From Candidatus Woesearchaeota archaeon (GTDB taxonomy: Archaea; Nanobdellota; Nanobdellia; Woesearchaeales; GW2011-AR9), in assembly GCA_018696595.1 (NCBI GenBank), contig JABHQW010000003.1:177907-241906 (forward strand): a stretch of 64,000 nucleotides of DNA, in the 5' to 3' direction. Below the pieces are notes generated by a model, which saw only the letters and a list, made by a program, of their open reading frames with translations, was not told where the DNA came from and made no database searches. This document shows positions 24,510 to 34,965 of the stretch, piece after piece. The stretch's first letter is position 1; every line of letters begins with the position of its first letter. The translations under genes and the position numbers were made by a program.

Positions 24510-24923
24510 ATGGTTACATTCCAATTCGTTCCGTACACAGACATTGAAGTTATGAGTTCTGCTAAAAGGATTAATAAGCTTTTAAAAATTGTAAAAGAAG
24601 AGAAAATTGTTTTAATGGAAGGCAGACTTAAGAAACACGAGGAAGCTGATTTAATTGAAATTACTATGGAAGAAATTTCCCCAAAGTTCAAAGGTATTGA
24701 ACTAAGCGTAGTATATCCTGATAAAAAGAAACAAGATTTGGGTCAAAAAATGCGTGGTGCCTTTGCTAACGTTTTGTTAGGAGACCGACAAGGCATGACA
24801 ATTATTGGACCTGCTTCTGTGGTTAAAAGAATTGAACAAAATCCTGATAAGATTGAATTGTTTACTAAAGATAGTAAAAGTAAGCCAGTTGGTCCAAAGA
24901 GAAGATACAGAAAAAGAAAATAA
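24510..24923 (+). CDS. DUF2073-family protein
   Basis: Family pattern and position after Era-like GTPase (conserved archaeal neighbourhood). Confidence 0.8.
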   Translation: MVTFQFVPYTDIEVMSSAKRINKLLKIVKEEKIVLMEGRLKKHEEADLIEITMEEISPKFKGIELSVVYPDKKKQDLGQKMRGAFANVLLGDRQGMTIIGPASVVKRIEQNPDKIELFTKDSKSKPVGPKRRYRKRK

Positions 24924-24990
24924 AGAATTAGTCTTTATTTACGAAAATAGAATCAAAAGTATTAAAAAACAATAAGTTATTTATTTTAAT

Positions 24991-25371
24991 ATGCCACATC
25001 AATGTGTAAGGTGTAATAAATTATACCAAGACGGAGCTCAAGAAATTCTTAAAGGATGTAGTTGTGGCGCTAGACTGTTCTTTTACATTAAGAAAAAGCA
25101 TATTGAAGATGGTAAAACTTTAGTGAGTAACTTTTCTAAAGAAGATAAAGACCAAATTGAAAAAGATGTTACTGAGATTTTGCATATCAAGAAAGAAGAC
25201 AAGAATAAGCCAGTAGTTTTAGATTTGGAAAGTATTCGTATTGCTGGTCCTGGAAAGTATGAATTGGATTTAGTCCATATGTTCAAAAAAGATCCGATGG
25301 TAGTTAAGTTAGAAGAAGGAAAGTATGTTATTGATCTTGCTCAAATGTTTAAAGAAGGCAATAAAGAGTGA
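24991..25371 (+). CDS. Zn-ribbon protein, DUF2072-like
   Basis: HQCVRCNKLYQDGAQEILKGCSCGARLFFY. Confidence 0.82.
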   Translation: MPHQCVRCNKLYQDGAQEILKGCSCGARLFFYIKKKHIEDGKTLVSNFSKEDKDQIEKDVTEILHIKKEDKNKPVVLDLESIRIAGPGKYELDLVHMFKKDPMVVKLEEGKYVIDLAQMFKEGNKE

Positions 25372-25392
25372 TTGTTAAGTAAGTTTTAAAAT

Positions 25393-26097
25393 ATGGCAAA
25401 TAAAAAGCTAGTAGATTATATTAAAAAAGAGGAAGCAAGAGGTTATTCTATTCAACAATTAAGAAAAACTTTACTTGAAAGCAAATATAAAAAGGAAGAA
25501 GTTGAAGAAGCATTTAAATTTTTAAATAAAGATGAAGAACAAAAAAGCTTTCCTTTTTTAGCTTTTACAACATTATTGTTAGGATTTGGAGTAGTTTCTT
25601 TATTGTTAACATTTCTTTTTATTTTAATGATTTCTCTCTTAAGTGTCCATATAACAATTGGTTATTTTCTAATCATTTTATTTGGATTAATTACTGGATA
25701 CTATTTTTATCATGTTACTAATTCATTAAGAATTAAAGATAAGTTAAAAGCGATTATCGGAATAGTTTCTCCTATTTTCTCTTTAGTTCCTATTATATTG
25801 TTATTTAGATCAATCAGGTTATTACAAGAAGAGCTGAGTTCTTTTGCCGCACAAGGAAAAGACTTAATGTTGGGAGGCGGAGTGCATCAAATTTTTAGTC
25901 AAAGTATTCCCCACCCGTACATTTCAGCAGCAATTTTTTATATTTGTTGTAATGTATTTATAATTACAAAAATCGTTAAAGATAAGAAACAAAAACATTT
26001 AATGTGGTATCTTTTAGCACCCACTTTACTTTTTCTAATTTGGTTAATTACAGAAGTTGTCACAAAAACAATTATGGCAAACACATTAGGATTATAA
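25393..26097 (+). CDS. Membrane protein with N-terminal small helical module
   Basis: LVDYIKKEEARGYSIQQLRKTLLESKYKKEEVEEAF followed by TM segments. Confidence 0.75.
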   Translation: MANKKLVDYIKKEEARGYSIQQLRKTLLESKYKKEEVEEAFKFLNKDEEQKSFPFLAFTTLLLGFGVVSLLLTFLFILMISLLSVHITIGYFLIILFGLITGYYFYHVTNSLRIKDKLKAIIGIVSPIFSLVPIILLFRSIRLLQEELSSFAAQGKDLMLGGGVHQIFSQSIPHPYISAAIFYICCNVFIITKIVKDKKQKHLMWYLLAPTLLFLIWLITEVVTKTIMANTLGL

Positions 26098-26145
26098 CTT
26101 TCCTTTAACATAAGTTTTAAATATTATACACTTTCTGAGAATTTT

Positions 26146-26856
26146 ATGATATTAATTAATGATCTAGCAAAAGAAGATCATCATATGCATACCTGTACTT
26201 TCTCTGATGGAGACAATACTGCTGAAGAGATGATTAGAGTAGCTGGAGAAATTGGTTTAGAAAGGATTGCAATTACAGACCATAGTAAAATGATTATAGA
26301 TTCTTACTGGACAAATTTAAAAAGGGATCTTAGTCCAAAACTCAATAGAGACAAATTTAAAGAAAGATGGCAAGGCCAACAAGATAACGGAGTTAATGTT
26401 ATTATTGGATTAGAAGCAGACTTAGTTAATGAAAATGGAGATGTTTGTGATTATAATTGGGATCCGTGTTTTAAAGAAGATTGGTTAATCTTATCTGCCC
26501 ATTTATATGGCTATGATGGTGATGGATCAAAAGTCATGCAAGGATATCTTAAAGCAATACAAAGATTTGGTGAAAGAATTAAAGTGATTGGCCACCCTTA
26601 TTGTTCAAGAGATTTTTCTCCCTATACTGACATGAAAGAATTAGCAAAAGCTGCTAATGACTATGGTATTGCTGGAGAGATAAATGGAAAATGTTTTTCT
26701 AATCCAGAAAGACTTCTTGATTTTAAACAATTGGAGTTAATGTTAGAACACTTCGATAGAATTGTAATTAATAGTGATGCCCATAACACAAGAGAATTGG
26801 AGAATGGAAGACTAAAACCATTTCAGTATCTTAAAGAGAAGGGATTAGTTTTATAA
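26146..26856 (+). CDS. PHP-domain phosphoesterase (histidinol-phosphatase-like)
   Basis: DHHMHTCTFSDGDNTAEEMIRVA, AITDHSK, INSDAH. Confidence 0.88.
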   Translation: MILINDLAKEDHHMHTCTFSDGDNTAEEMIRVAGEIGLERIAITDHSKMIIDSYWTNLKRDLSPKLNRDKFKERWQGQQDNGVNVIIGLEADLVNENGDVCDYNWDPCFKEDWLILSAHLYGYDGDGSKVMQGYLKAIQRFGERIKVIGHPYCSRDFSPYTDMKELAKAANDYGIAGEINGKCFSNPERLLDFKQLELMLEHFDRIVINSDAHNTRELENGRLKPFQYLKEKGLVL

Positions 26857-27363
26857 CTTACCTTTAACGGCTTTATCACTTATTATTGCGCTATGGCCAG
26901 TAGGATCTTCAATGATAAGTTTTAATTTCTCTCTGCCAACAAGAACTTTGCCCAACTTCTTAACTTGGTTTTTAGCTTTTTTTCTTAAAGAAGCATCGTC
27001 TTCGCCTTCAACAGAAGCTTCAATGATTTTTTTTACTCTCTCAATTAAACCTTCGACATTAGTTATATATCCGCTAGAAGCAGGACCTGGTTCCATAGTA
27101 ATAACATGTGGGATTTTTACAGTTGCGTCCCCGGACTTAACAACTTTAACATTTAAATCATCATCTGAATTGATTTCAAAAGTATATTTGCAAGGTTCTT
27201 TCTTTTCTGCAGGCTCAATGTCTGACTTTCTATAACCACAATCAGAACATTCCACTGAAAGAATAAATATCCTTCCGAAGTGCGGTATTTCTGCTTCTTC
27301 TTCTCTAAGAGTAGCTTTATTTCCACCACAAATTGAACAATGTTGATTTTTTAACTCAGCCAT
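26851..27363 (-). CDS. ZPR1-type zinc finger protein
   Basis: CSICGGNKATL..IPHFGRIFILSVECSDCGYRKSDI..SGYITNVEGLIERV. Confidence 0.92.
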   Translation of the reverse strand: MAELKNQHCSICGGNKATLREEEAEIPHFGRIFILSVECSDCGYRKSDIEPAEKKEPCKYTFEINSDDDLNVKVVKSGDATVKIPHVITMEPGPASSGYITNVEGLIERVKKIIEASVEGEDDASLRKKAKNQVKKLGKVLVGREKLKLIIEDPTGHSAIISDKAVKGKL

Positions 27364-27480
27364 GTTAATTAGAAAGAGAGATAGGTTTAAAAAGATTTCG
27401 CCGCGGAGGAATATTAATCTAAAAAAATTGTTTTTTCCATCACAATATTCTTTATATATCCCCCCATATTACAAAGAGCA

Positions 27481-29292
27481 ATGTCAAAGATTAACTTATT
27501 AAGTGAAGATTTAATCAACAAGATAGCTGCTGGAGAAGTGATTGAAAGGCCAGCTTCTGTTGTTAAAGAACTAGTTGAGAACTCATTAGATGCTGGCGCG
27601 GATATAATTACAGTTGAGATTAAGGATTCTGGAAAGAAACTAATTAAGATTTCTGATAACGGATCTGGAATGAGTGAAGAAGATGCAAAAAAATGCATTT
27701 TAAGACATGCAACAAGTAAAATAAGTAAAGCAGATGATTTGTTTTCTATTCAGACTCTAGGGTTTCGTGGAGAAGCTTTGGCAAGTATTGCCGCAGTTTC
27801 AAGGTTGTCAATTATAACAAAACAAAAAGATTTAGTTGAAGGATTTAACCTTGTTGTCGAAGGTGGCAAAGAAATCAGTTCAGGGATTATTGGCACAAAT
27901 ACAGGAACAACGATCGAAGTGCATGATTTATTCTTCAATGTTCCAGCAAGAAAAAAGTTTCTCAAAACTGATGCTGTAGAATTAAGACATATTGTTGATA
28001 CTGTTTTAAAATATGCTTTAATCAATCCTACCGTAAGTTTCAAGTTAGTTCATGAAAAGCATGAATTAGTTAGTTCCCCTGCAGTTAAGGATTTACAAGG
28101 AAAGATTGCTTCAATTTATGGAATAAATCTAGCAAAAGAACTTTTAGAAGTTAGTTCTGATCAAGAGGCCGTTAAAGTAACAGGATTCATTTGTAAACCT
28201 TATCAGGCAAGGAACGACAAAAACCAACAACAAATTTTTGTTAATAATCGTTGGATTAGAAATGAAACAATCAATAAAGCAGTTTATGAAGCGTATCATT
28301 CACTTTTATTTGTTGGTAAACATCCAGTTTTTATTTTAAACATTGAAATTAATCCGGAAGAGATTGATGTTAATGTTCACCCAGCAAAAACTGAGATTAA
28401 AATTGAACAGAAAGAACAAGTTTTTTCTGCCGTAATGGAAGCAGTTAGAAAAACTTTGGAAAACCATGACTTAATTCCAGAATTAGATATTGATCATGAA
28501 GAGCAATTAACTTTTGGAATTGATAAAAAAGAAGTTGAAGTTAAAAAAGAAAAAGCCAAATATTTGTTTGAACCAAGTAAACAAACAATATTAAAAGATA
28601 AAGAAGAAAGTCCCATAATTAGTGTAGATAACTTTGAAGAAGGCTCTTATACAACTCCTGAAGAAGAGGTTTTTGTTTCTGAACAAAAAGAAAAGAGAGT
28701 GTTAGAAAAGAGTTTAAGATTACCAGCAATGAAAATTCTAGGGCAAATACATAAAACATTTTTTATTGCCGAAACTGAAGGTGGTGCTTTATTTATTGAT
28801 CAACATGTTGTTCAAGAAAGAGTTCTTTATGAAAAGTTCATGAAACAATTAATGAACAAAGAAGTTGCTGTGCAAGAATTGTTGCAAGGGGAAGTTATTG
28901 AGTTCTCTGCTGCAGAAAAAGTTTATGTTAACGAAAGTTTGGTAAAAATGAAAGAGTTGGGATTTACGTTAGAAGAGTTTGGAGGAAATAGTTTTGTTTT
29001 AAAAACCGTACCATCATTATTTGGCAGATTGCAAGCAAAAGATTTATTATTCTCTGTTTTAGATAAATTAAAAGAAGGTAAAAACAAGTTAGAAGAAATT
29101 CAAGAAGAAATTATTACTCGAATGGCTTGCCGTGCTTCTGTAAAAGCAGGAGATACAATGACCATTAGAGAAATTGAGAAATTGTTATCTGAACTGGCTG
29201 AATGTCAGTTGCCTTACACTTGTCCTCATGGCCGTGCTGTGTTGATTAAAGTTCCTGTTAGTGAGTTGGAGAAAAAATTTAAAAGAAAATGA
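27481..29292 (+). CDS. mutL: DNA mismatch repair protein MutL
   Basis: IAAGEVIERPASVVKELVENSLDAGAD, GFRGEALASIAAVS; C-terminal DQHVVQERVLYEK, ACRASVKAGD, CPHGRAVLIK. Confidence 0.97.
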   Translation: MSKINLLSEDLINKIAAGEVIERPASVVKELVENSLDAGADIITVEIKDSGKKLIKISDNGSGMSEEDAKKCILRHATSKISKADDLFSIQTLGFRGEALASIAAVSRLSIITKQKDLVEGFNLVVEGGKEISSGIIGTNTGTTIEVHDLFFNVPARKKFLKTDAVELRHIVDTVLKYALINPTVSFKLVHEKHELVSSPAVKDLQGKIASIYGINLAKELLEVSSDQEAVKVTGFICKPYQARNDKNQQQIFVNNRWIRNETINKAVYEAYHSLLFVGKHPVFILNIEINPEEIDVNVHPAKTEIKIEQKEQVFSAVMEAVRKTLENHDLIPELDIDHEEQLTFGIDKKEVEVKKEKAKYLFEPSKQTILKDKEESPIISVDNFEEGSYTTPEEEVFVSEQKEKRVLEKSLRLPAMKILGQIHKTFFIAETEGGALFIDQHVVQERVLYEKFMKQLMNKEVAVQELLQGEVIEFSAAEKVYVNESLVKMKELGFTLEEFGGNSFVLKTVPSLFGRLQAKDLLFSVLDKLKEGKNKLEEIQEEIITRMACRASVKAGDTMTIREIEKLLSELAECQLPYTCPHGRAVLIKVPVSELEKKFKRK

Positions 29293-29600
29293 AATGTTCA
29301 CAATGCGGTGTTTGTTGTAAATTATTTGTAATAAACCTTAATGAAGAAGAGTATCGTTCTGGTAAATTTAAAACTGTCTTTGAAAAGTTTGGTAATTTTG
29401 ATTGGAGAGAAGCAGAATTAATTGGCGCCCATTTACTTGCTCAGAAGGAAGATGGCCAAACTTGTATATATCTTCAAGAAGGAAAATGTTCTATCCATGA
29501 AGTTCGTCCGCAAGTATGTAGAGATTTCTTTTGTGATTCTAAAGAAGAATGGCACCAAGAGATGATTGAAAGAATAAAAAATTATAAAAAAGAGAATTAA
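29289..29600 (+). CDS. YkgJ-family Zn/Fe-chelating Cys cluster protein
   Basis: CSQCGVCCKLF..CIYLQEGKCSIHEVRPQVCRDFFC; ATGA overlap with mutL. Confidence 0.88.
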   Translation: MKCSQCGVCCKLFVINLNEEEYRSGKFKTVFEKFGNFDWREAELIGAHLLAQKEDGQTCIYLQEGKCSIHEVRPQVCRDFFCDSKEEWHQEMIERIKNYKKEN

Positions 29601-30739
29601 CCTCTTCGTTCTACTTTCTGCATCCAATCTTTAGTGTCTTCTACTTCTCCGGTTTGAATTCCTGTTAGTAATGCATACATCTCCGTACTTACTGATCCCA
29701 CTTGACCATCTCCTACAACCATTTCTCTGACTCTAGTTCTTTTTCGTTCGCCAAGATCCATAATAAAGCTACCAACAGGAGCAACAGTTGCTGCTGTTCC
29801 TAATCCACCAGTTTCGGTTATTTCTCCAAGAGCGATGTCAGTAACAAAATCTAAAGCTGAAACTTGTTCTTGTAATACAGGATGTCCTAAACGATCACCC
29901 AACTCTAAAAATGAACGGCTAGTAATAGATTCTAAAATAGTGTCAGTAAACTGGGGAATAATGATTTCCCCATCCCTAGTCACCATATAAACATTCATTG
30001 CTCCAGTTTCTTCAATAAATCTATCTGTTGCATCCATATAAAGCACTTGTTTAGCTCCAAATTCTTTTGCTCTTTCAGCTGCTTTTAAGGAAGCGGCATA
30101 ATTACCCCCAGTCTTAGCAGTCCCTACACTTTTAGGAGCAACACGTTTATGTTTATCAGTTAACATTAATTTAATAGGACTAAAGCCATCAGGGAAATAA
30201 GCACCACTAGGAGAAAGAAATGTACAGAAAACATAATCTGAACTTGGTTTTACTCCCAAAAAACCACCAGTACCAAACATAAATGGTCTGATATAAATAG
30301 AAGCATTATCTTGTTGTGGCATCCATAATCGTTCTACATCAAGCAAAGCATTAATTCCTTCTAACTGAACTTCTTCCGGAATTTCTGCCATACACATCTC
30401 TCTTGCTGAATGATTGAGACGATTAACGTTCTCATCTAACCTAAATGTATAAAGTTCCCCATCAGGATGTTGAAAAGCTTTTACTCCTTCAAAGATAGTT
30501 TGAGAATAATGTAATGTTGCCATGTTAGGCATTACATTTACTCTATTTACATGATTAGCGGTATCAACCACTTCAAATGGACCGTAAGGAACAATTCTTG
30601 GCGAATGCCATTCTCCATTAGAATGATCCATTAAAAACATATGGTCGGAAACTAATCCTCCAAACCCTAATGGTTCTTTTTGTTCAAATTGTTGTTGAAG
30701 TCGCTCAGATTTAGGTAGAAGATCGTATTGGATATCCAT
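29597..30739 (-). CDS. ilvE: Branched-chain amino acid aminotransferase (class IV)
   Basis: LHYSQTIFEGVKAF, GTAKTGGNYAASLKA, EETGAMNVY, TETGGLGTAA. Confidence 0.92.
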   Translation of the reverse strand: MDIQYDLLPKSERLQQQFEQKEPLGFGGLVSDHMFLMDHSNGEWHSPRIVPYGPFEVVDTANHVNRVNVMPNMATLHYSQTIFEGVKAFQHPDGELYTFRLDENVNRLNHSAREMCMAEIPEEVQLEGINALLDVERLWMPQQDNASIYIRPFMFGTGGFLGVKPSSDYVFCTFLSPSGAYFPDGFSPIKLMLTDKHKRVAPKSVGTAKTGGNYAASLKAAERAKEFGAKQVLYMDATDRFIEETGAMNVYMVTRDGEIIIPQFTDTILESITSRSFLELGDRLGHPVLQEQVSALDFVTDIALGEITETGGLGTAATVAPVGSFIMDLGERKRTRVREMVVGDGQVGSVSTEMYALLTGIQTGEVEDTKDWMQKVERRG

Positions 30740-30889
30740 TTTGGTTGGAAGTAATGGAACAATCTATTTAAACATTATTAATCAATATTCAATAGTGTTT
30801 ATGAGGAAATAAAGAATTGTTTATTGATTATCAAAATTTCTGTCATTTTATGAGAAAAGTTTATATATACTTACTCCTTAGTGGTAAAT

Positions 30890-32638
30890 ATGTCTCTTGA
30901 AGAAGATGAAAATCAATATACTGAAGAAGATTATGGGGGACCCCACTATAGAACTGGAGGCATGGCATATTATGGAGAAGGAGACTTAGAAGACAGATTA
31001 GGTTTCTTAGTAGCCAAACATGATAAAGATGGTGATGGTTGGGAACTTAGTACATCATGGGCATTATACTCAAAAGATGGTAATAATCGTAGATTTGGTG
31101 GTTCACATGATAATATTTCAGGAATAAGAACATTTCCAAATGGATTACAATTTCTAAATACTGATAACAAGATACAGCGTAGTTATTTCTCAATAGAAGG
31201 TATTGAATTTAGTGTTGGTTATCACGGACCCCAATCACATGATAACATAGTGGCTAATTTTGCAAATTGGCAAGAATATTTTAGTTATGATAGAATAAAT
31301 CCAAAAACTTTACAATCAGTTAAAAATTGGTTAATGGATGATAATAATCCAATAGATCAAATAAAAATAGAATTAGTTGCCGAAATTTCGGAAAAATGTT
31401 TATTAGATAAAAGTGAAGCACTCTTTGGGATTAATCCAAGTGAATTTTTAGATATATTCTCTGAAGGTTTAAGAAACCCATTTTATCAGAACTTATTTTC
31501 CCAAGTCATAGATTATTACTTTGAGCTGGGAGAGACTCAACTTAACCCTCATGAACTTAATGAAGCAATTGTTAAGAATACTGCTCAATGGTATTCCGAA
31601 GCAAGGCCATATGAAGAGGATCTTCGTAAAAAAGCTGATTCTTTGGCAGAAGGAGCAAATGCAAAGGATTGCTTAGATGCAATATTAAAACAGGGCCGAT
31701 TTTCCAGTGTTAAAGAGTTAGGAGAATGTGCAAGTATTCAATTACCACATCATTACGTCATCAAGAAACATGCTTCTGGAGGATGGAGCCAAGTATATCT
31801 AATTATAGATAAAGGAGAAACAGATGAAGATTTCATTAAAGTACTCAAAGTTCCAAAAAATAATATTGACATGAATAAAGATCCCAACGTTAAGAAAATA
31901 ATTGAAAAAAATTCTAGTATAGAAAACACCCTTAAAGCAATTGCGGAGGAGGAAAAGAGAATTAATAGCAAAACATCCAACACATCTAATGATAACTTTC
32001 CAAATTTTGAATATCGTCCATTGCCACAGTTCCACGAAAGTTACGTAGGGAATAACGGAATCCCATTATTAATTTACGAATTTATTCGTGGGGAAACCCT
32101 AGAAGATCATTTTGAAGAAGAAAGGCCACTTGAAGAAAAGTTAGATGTTTTAACTAGAACCGCATATTCATTAAACTATATTCACCAGAAAGGATTTACT
32201 CATAATGATATTAAAAAAGATAATTTCATGAGAAGTGAAGTTAATGATAGAGTTTACTTATTAGACTTAGGACTTTCCAGAGTTACTGAATCAGATTCAA
32301 GTATTCGTGGAAAAAGAGCTTATGCCGCTCCAGAAAGAATAACGGGACAATCTAACCCCTCTGAAGAAGCAGATCAATATAGTTTTGGAGTGATGGCTTA
32401 TGAAATTCTTACAGGAGAATTACCCATTGACTTTGGAGAAACTGAAGAAGAAAAAGCAGAGATGGTTATAAAAGTAAGAGATGGCGAAGTTCTTCCAGAT
32501 TACGAATTGCTTAGAGAAAGAGTACCTTCACAACTTGCAGAAATAATTGAAATTTGTTTATCTTACGACCCAAAAGACAGATACGGATCTATGCAAGAGG
32601 TTGAAGATCAATTATGGGCATTGCAGAATCCTGATTAG
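30890..32638 (+). CDS. Hanks-type Ser/Thr protein kinase with long novel N-terminal region
   Basis: HASGGWSQVYLI, VLKVPK, HNDIKKDN, YLLDLGLSR, AYAAPERI, EADQYSFGVMAYEILTGELP; leaderless ATG at 30890 about 27 nt after tttatatata. Confidence 0.92.
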   Translation: MSLEEDENQYTEEDYGGPHYRTGGMAYYGEGDLEDRLGFLVAKHDKDGDGWELSTSWALYSKDGNNRRFGGSHDNISGIRTFPNGLQFLNTDNKIQRSYFSIEGIEFSVGYHGPQSHDNIVANFANWQEYFSYDRINPKTLQSVKNWLMDDNNPIDQIKIELVAEISEKCLLDKSEALFGINPSEFLDIFSEGLRNPFYQNLFSQVIDYYFELGETQLNPHELNEAIVKNTAQWYSEARPYEEDLRKKADSLAEGANAKDCLDAILKQGRFSSVKELGECASIQLPHHYVIKKHASGGWSQVYLIIDKGETDEDFIKVLKVPKNNIDMNKDPNVKKIIEKNSSIENTLKAIAEEEKRINSKTSNTSNDNFPNFEYRPLPQFHESYVGNNGIPLLIYEFIRGETLEDHFEEERPLEEKLDVLTRTAYSLNYIHQKGFTHNDIKKDNFMRSEVNDRVYLLDLGLSRVTESDSSIRGKRAYAAPERITGQSNPSEEADQYSFGVMAYEILTGELPIDFGETEEEKAEMVIKVRDGEVLPDYELLRERVPSQLAEIIEICLSYDPKDRYGSMQEVEDQLWALQNPD

Positions 32639-32664
32639 TTCTCATCTCATTTAGAAACTATATT

Positions 32665-33576
32665 TTAATAATTTAATCCATAAAATGGCCCGGAGATATC
32701 CCAAAGTTTTCTCATAATATTAACTAAATGAGAAACAATAATATGTTCATCAGGACTTAACTTCTTTCTAAGATCATAATAAGTATGGAAAAGTAATTGG
32801 TCTTTGATTTTAGAAATCTCTTCAATCTTCTTGTTATTTTTTTCATAAAAAGCTTGATAAAACAACAACAATGCTTTATTTACTTCCTCAAAAAATTGTA
32901 AAGTGGCTTTTGATACTTTTTGAACAGAATGTTTAGAACAAAATTGATAAATATACCTATATTGATTAGAAATCTTTTCTAAGTTCCAAACAACCAAATA
33001 TTCAAAAATCATTGACTCCTGATTATTTCGATGCTTATTTAGAATTCTTTTACAAAAGTCAGTGTACTTGGTAATTACTTTAGCTTTATGGTGAATCTCT
33101 TCTAATTGGCTAAATTCTTTGTTTTTAAGACTATAAAATATTTCTTCACTAAGTTCCAATAAAAGAATAAAAGAATTTTTAAGAATATCATCAAACTCTG
33201 ATTCTAGTTGCATAGCAATATTTCTAACTTCACATTCTTTTTTTCTTCTAGAAACAACTTCAATTCCCAGAAGCCAATCAACAACACTTTGTATTTCCCT
33301 CAAAGCAGACTCGTCTTCATAATGGAAAATTATTTTATCGTAACCTTTTTTGTAAATATTACCAATTATTGCCCTTATGTTTGAATCAGTACTTTTCTTA
33401 ATCTCAACTTTAGTTTCTCCAACATGAACAGAGTTCCCGCCCCAAAGTTCGAGAATATTTCCTTTCTCATTTAAAGTTACTTCATCGCCTTTCTTGACGT
33501 TATATTTCTTAGTCCACTTAGCTGGTAAACTCACCATTAATGTTGCAGGGCCAACTTGACATACTTTTCTTTTCAT
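32665..33576 (-). CDS. AbrB-like + PhoU-like phosphate-regulator family protein
   Basis: N-terminal VCQVGPATLMVSLPAKWTKKYNVKKGDEVTL followed by helical PhoU-like region. Confidence 0.85.
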   Translation of the reverse strand: MKRKVCQVGPATLMVSLPAKWTKKYNVKKGDEVTLNEKGNILELWGGNSVHVGETKVEIKKSTDSNIRAIIGNIYKKGYDKIIFHYEDESALREIQSVVDWLLGIEVVSRRKKECEVRNIAMQLESEFDDILKNSFILLLELSEEIFYSLKNKEFSQLEEIHHKAKVITKYTDFCKRILNKHRNNQESMIFEYLVVWNLEKISNQYRYIYQFCSKHSVQKVSKATLQFFEEVNKALLLFYQAFYEKNNKKIEEISKIKDQLLFHTYYDLRKKLSPDEHIIVSHLVNIMRKLWDISGPFYGLNY

Positions 33577-33688
33577 ATTAAGATAGAAAAGGAGCAGATA
33601 TTTAAATATTTCGTTTTATTTAAATATAATTATGCATTATTATAATATAAGGATAATGTTTAAATGTTTAGCCAAATGATAGAATTCT

Positions 33689-34069
33689 ATGAAAAGCAAA
33701 ACATATTCCCGTTTCGGGAAATTATTGGAAGATTGTAAACCCTCATTGGGTCAATTGGGAGAAGCATTAATGAATTACGCTGTTAGTAGTGGAAAACAAT
33801 TCTTAGTAGAAAGAGAACAAAGAGAAAGCATAAAAGAAAATATTGGAGAAGAATATTTTCAATTAACTGGAAAAGAAACAAATGATCTCTTAAAAAATTA
33901 TATCTCAAGTTCAGTAAACCAAGGATGGCAACTTTACCAAGAGCATGGTGAGAAGAGAGCTGAGTTATTTACGATTGATCGGTTAAAGAAAGCCAAGGAT
34001 GATTTTACATTAGAAGCTAAAGTTGTTAGTGCAATTGATGCAAAAGTAGAATATTTAGAAAATAAATGA
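33689..34069 (+). CDS. Hypothetical protein (126 aa)
   Basis: First ORF of same-strand island with SD-led genes. Confidence 0.6.
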   Translation: MKSKTYSRFGKLLEDCKPSLGQLGEALMNYAVSSGKQFLVEREQRESIKENIGEEYFQLTGKETNDLLKNYISSSVNQGWQLYQEHGEKRAELFTIDRLKKAKDDFTLEAKVVSAIDAKVEYLENK

Positions 34070-34084
34070 TGAGGCAAATAAAAA

Positions 34085-34297
34085 ATGGTGAAATATGAAA
34101 AAAACACTTACGAATGGAGTGGTCCAACAGATGGAGTATTAGGAACATCAACATATCGAACTGATGTGTGGGATGATTCTGGATATAAAGTAGCAGAAGG
34201 AATAGGTTCTTCAAGAGAAGAAGCAGAAGACAATGCCAGAGATAATATTATTGAAGAAGGAGTAAACATGGGAGAATTCTATAAAACCATGGATTAA
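34085..34297 (+). CDS. Hypothetical protein (70 aa)
   Basis: Short ORF 15 nt after previous gene. Confidence 0.6.
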   Translation: MVKYEKNTYEWSGPTDGVLGTSTYRTDVWDDSGYKVAEGIGSSREEAEDNARDNIIEEGVNMGEFYKTMD

Positions 34298-34329
34298 GAA
34301 TAACTATTAATTACGGAGGAAAAATAAAA

Positions 34330-34770
34330 ATGGAAATGAGACCCCTTGAACATAAAATCGCCCTCCTAATTGATGGCCCAAATATGTACCCAATAGAGTT
34401 TAAAGAAATCAAAGAAATAGCAGAAAGATATGGAACAATTGTATTGACAGAAGTTTATCTTAACAAGCATGCTTCGAGAGGGTTAATTGAGGCAGCAATA
34501 AACGGAGGATATCGTCCAGTAATAGAAGCAATTGATGATATTGATACTTCTCTTTGTACTAGAGCCACAGAAATAATCTGTTCTCCACGTTATGAACAAG
34601 TAGATTTAATAGCAATTGCTAGTTGCGATGGAGATTATGTGCCTCTAACGCACAAAACAAAAGAATATGGCAAGAAATGTTTAGCTATTATGAGTGATAC
34701 CAATGGCAGATCTATTGCTTTAAAAAATTCTGTGGATTATCTTGAAATCATTAACCCGAGAACAGAATAA
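34330..34770 (+). CDS. NYN-domain (LabA-like, PIN-fold) putative RNase
   Basis: IALLIDGPNMYP and IASCDGDYVPL; GGAGG SD 11 nt upstream. Confidence 0.85.
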   Translation: MEMRPLEHKIALLIDGPNMYPIEFKEIKEIAERYGTIVLTEVYLNKHASRGLIEAAINGGYRPVIEAIDDIDTSLCTRATEIICSPRYEQVDLIAIASCDGDYVPLTHKTKEYGKKCLAIMSDTNGRSIALKNSVDYLEIINPRTE

Positions 34771-34804
34771 AAAAATAAAAAATAAAAGATTTGGAGGAAA
34801 GAAA

Positions 34805-34957
34805 ATGGAACCATTAGAAAAAATGATAGAAGGTTATAGAAGATTAGAAACAGAAATAGAAACAGATATTGGCTATCAAAAATTAGAAGTTAATTATGGG
34901 AACAAAGATTTAAAGTTAACCCATGAACAATGTCCAAGCCAATGTTCAAATAAGTAA
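34805..34957 (+). CDS. Putative RiPP-like precursor peptide (50 aa, C-terminal CPSQC)
   Basis: MEPLEKMIEGYRRLETEIETDIGYQKLEVNYGNKDLKLTHEQCPSQCSNK; SD ggagg at 34793-34797; ends 8 nt before rSAM ATG. Confidence 0.75.
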   Translation: MEPLEKMIEGYRRLETEIETDIGYQKLEVNYGNKDLKLTHEQCPSQCSNK

Positions 34958-34965
34958 TAACAAAA

